Below are positions 4,900 through 6,239 of a stretch of DNA of 6,239 bases, in pieces. The translations under genes and the position numbers were made by a program. How positions within the stretch are numbered: the stretch's first letter is position 1; each line of letters begins with the position of its first letter. The DNA is taken from the NCBI GenBank assembly GCA_003484545.1, contig DNCF01000384.1:1-6239 (forward strand), written 5' to 3'. The DNA is from Massilia sp. (GTDB lineage Bacteria; Pseudomonadota; Gammaproteobacteria; Burkholderiales; Burkholderiaceae_D). The notes beneath the pieces are model-generated. The model saw nothing but the letters and a program-made list of their open reading frames with translations, was not told the origin of the DNA and ran no database searches.

Positions 4900-5897
4900 G
4901 GTCGTGCGATCCCGCGCTGGTACTGGTTGACCGCGCGATTGTGGTCGTTCAGGTTATCCGAAAACTGGCTGGTGCCGTCGTTGCGCGACACGAAGTACAG
5001 GGCGTCGGTCTTGGCCGGCGCCATGGCGGCGGCGATCGACTGCACGCCCGGCAGCGAAATCGGCGTCGGCGGCAGGCCGTAGCGGGTGTAGGTGTTGTAC
5101 GGAGTGTCGGTCTGCAGGTCCTTCTTCGCGATCTTGCCCTCGTAGCGCAGGCCCATGCCGTAGATCACGCTGGGGTCGGTCTGCAGCATCATCCCGACCC
5201 GCAGGCGGTTCACGAAGACGCCGGCGATCATCGCGCGCTCGCTCTTCTGGCCGGTTTCCTTCTCGACGATCGAGGCCATGATCAGGGCCTCGTAGGGATT
5301 CTTGTAGGGCAGGTTCGGGTCGCGCGTCTCCCAGGCCGCGTTCAGGCGGTTCAGCATCATCTGGTGCGCCTGGCGGTAGATCTGCATGTCGCTCGATCCC
5401 TTGGCGAACAGGTAGGTGTCCGGGAAGAACAGGCCCTCGGGCTGCTTGAACTCGGGCGAGATCTTCGCCATCAGTTCGGCGTCGGACAACTTGGTCGTCT
5501 CGTGACGCAGGGTCTTGGTGGCGGCGATGGCCTCGCGCATCTGGCGGAAGGTCCAGCCCTCGATGATGGTGACGGCTTCCTGGGCGAATTCGCCGCGCAC
5601 CAGTTGCGTGAGCAGGCGCCGCGGCGAGGTGTTCGGTTTCAGCTCGTAGCTGCCGGCCTTGATGCGGCCGGCGTCGCCGGTCACGCGCGCCAGCACCTGG
5701 AACAGGAAGGGGTCGATGGGCACGCCGGCCTTGGCCATCTGCTGGGCGGCCGCGTTCACGCCGCTGCCGGGCGTGATGGTGAATTCGATCGGCGGCTCCG
5801 CCGTGGTCAAGGGATGCTTGGACCACCAGGCGAAGCCGCCGGCCGCCGCGACTGACACGATCGCGCCGGTCATCATGATTTTTTTTATCAGTGCCAT
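4896..5897 (-). CDS. mltG: Endolytic murein transglycosylase MltG (YceG-like)
   Basis: A 333-residue inner-membrane lytic transglycosylase that cleaves within nascent glycan strands and helps set their length. One N-terminal membrane segment lies at about residues 8-24 (MMTGAIVSVAAAGGFAWW) after IKK, giving a periplasmic catalytic domain. A LysM-like region follows (about 38-100, with RIKAGSYELKP), then the YceG domain: EGLFFPDTYLF (154-164), the catalytic Glu at 212 in ASIVEKETG, VNRLRVGMMLQTDPSVIYG (229-247) and the YNTYTRYGLPPTPISLPG block (267-284). The spacing agrees with E. coli MltG, whose catalytic Glu is 218. The first ATG at 5897 is favoured because it supplies the Lys-rich leader; ATGs at codons 8 and 9 are possible and no start has a strong ribosome binding site. 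It is the first gene of the operon. Its promoter was not identified. Confidence 0.96.
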   Translation of the reverse strand: MALIKKIMMTGAIVSVAAAGGFAWWSKHPLTTAEPPIEFTITPGSGVNAAAQQMAKAGVPIDPFLFQVLARVTGDAGRIKAGSYELKPNTSPRRLLTQLVRGEFAQEAVTIIEGWTFRQMREAIAATKTLRHETTKLSDAELMAKISPEFKQPEGLFFPDTYLFAKGSSDMQIYRQAHQMMLNRLNAAWETRDPNLPYKNPYEALIMASIVEKETGQKSERAMIAGVFVNRLRVGMMLQTDPSVIYGMGLRYEGKIAKKDLQTDTPYNTYTRYGLPPTPISLPGVQSIAAAMAPAKTDALYFVSRNDGTSQFSDNLNDHNRAVNQYQRGIARP

Positions 5898-5913
5898 TCT
5901 TTACTATTATGTG

Positions 5914-6031
5914 GGGGATCTCTCGGACCTACTGCGCGTCGGCCTGTCGGCCTGCGATGCTCGCTGTACAACCGTACAGCTGCGCTTCTCGGCCAACATT
6001 CCTTCCGCTCGCTACGGTCCGTCGAGATCCC
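5914..6031. repeat. Long imperfect palindrome in the mltG-ygfZ intergenic region
   Basis: The stretch is symmetric about position 5972. The core is a 7-base-pair hairpin, GCTGTAC-AACC-GTACAGC (5963-5980). Moving outward, GGCC occurs at exactly mirrored positions (5949-5952 and 5991-5994), followed on both sides by ACA and CC. The outer arms match again: GGGATCTCTCGGACC near 5915-5929 against GGTCCGTCGAGATCCC at 6016-6031, with a one-base slip. As RNA it would fold into one long interrupted hairpin, probably in the mltG leader. It has no similarity to the element at 1006-1170. A REPIN or MITE is the likeliest explanation; a cis-regulatory structure is the alternative. Confidence 0.65.
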
Positions 6032-6068
6032 TTTTAGGCCGTCTCCGGCGCGAAATGCTCGACAACTC

Positions 6069-6074
6069 TATAAT
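6069..6074 (+). promoter_or_regulatory. Candidate -10 box for ygfZ
   Basis: A perfect TATAAT lies 43 bases before the ygfZ ATG, in a short AT-richer patch after the palindromic element. No good -35 hexamer or extended -10 is seen at the right distance, so if real it would need an activator or be weak. Transcription starting near 6081 would leave the palindrome outside the ygfZ mRNA. Confidence 0.4.
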
Positions 6075-6117
6075 GAGGCCGTAATGATAAAGCCTAATTG
6101 CGAAGAATATTGGATTT

Positions 6118-6239
6118 ATGAGCAACTGGACAGAATATCTGGCGTCGCAGGGCGCCCGCTTCCACATGGACGAAGCCACCCAGGTCGAGGATTTCGGCCG
6201 CACGCTGACCGTTGACGAGCTGGCCGCCGGCTTCGTCGC
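6118..6239 (+). CDS. ygfZ: YgfZ/GcvT-type Fe-S cluster assembly protein, N-terminal fragment (runs off the window)
   Basis: The first 40 codons are present: an ATG at 6118 starting MSNWTEYLASQGARF, then a region with VEDFGRTLTVDELAAGFV, open to the window end. This N-terminus matches my recollection of folate-binding YgfZ proteins of Oxalobacteraceae, and ygfZ divergent from mltG is a recurring betaproteobacterial arrangement. YgfZ uses tetrahydrofolate to support repair or assembly of certain Fe-S enzymes such as MiaB. The family's diagnostic K-GC-x-GQE motif lies further on and is not visible, so the call rests on the N-terminus and position. The ribosome binding site is weak (TTGGATTT before the ATG). 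Confidence 0.72.
   Translation, partial: MSNWTEYLASQGARFHMDEATQVEDFGRTLTVDELAAGFV

Noticed and set aside
5659..6084. 141-residue + strand frame spanning the mltG 5' end and the intergenic palindrome
   Set aside because: It is antisense to mltG, crosses the palindromic element and has no recognisable domain.
1..6239. CRISPR array, tRNA, rRNA, transposase or toxin-antitoxin module
   Set aside because: No spaced direct repeats, cloverleaf, rRNA motif or matching protein was found on either strand.

Overview
The window looks like a chromosomal segment of a high-GC betaproteobacterium of the Oxalobacteraceae, most probably Massilia or a close relative. This rests on gene content and protein character (a pilus-type PilZ next to holB, a PEP-CTERM surface protein, ygfZ divergent from mltG); no database search was possible.

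Right part (2320-6239): ygfZ begins at 6118 on the + strand and runs off the window. Divergent from it, a tightly packed minus-strand operon reads mltG, tmk, holB, pilZ and then a GNAT acetyltransferase. mltG/tmk and tmk/holB overlap by 4 bases (ATGA and GTGA), and pilZ starts 10 bases after holB with its ribosome binding site over the holB stop. It mixes peptidoglycan processing (MltG), dTTP supply (Tmk), replication clamp loading (HolB) and type IV pilus assembly (PilZ). The mltG-tmk-holB-TatD-family order is an old one, as in the E. coli yceG-tmk-holB-ycfH cluster.

Middle part (1196-2319): a secreted PEP-CTERM protein gene forms its own transcription unit, with a factor-independent terminator downstream. 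The AT-rich region upstream holds a consensus-quality sigma-54 promoter, an IHF-like site, and nested inverted repeats at the distance expected for an enhancer-binding activator. This is the most interesting regulatory find in the window.

Left part (1-1195): a TatD-family hydrolase (ycfH position) is followed one base later by the start of an exported protein, probably an ankyrin-repeat protein. Upstream of the hydrolase lies a ~165-base element bounded by near-identical inverted arms, each itself a hairpin, resembling a REPIN or MITE.

A second, unrelated palindromic element (~118 bases, symmetric over its whole length) fills most of the mltG-ygfZ intergenic region. No rRNA, tRNA, CRISPR array, transposase or prophage gene was seen. 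The genes are mostly housekeeping; the less ordinary material is the PEP-CTERM promoter architecture, the two palindromic elements, and the separation of the TatD-family gene from pilZ by the GNAT and PEP-CTERM genes.
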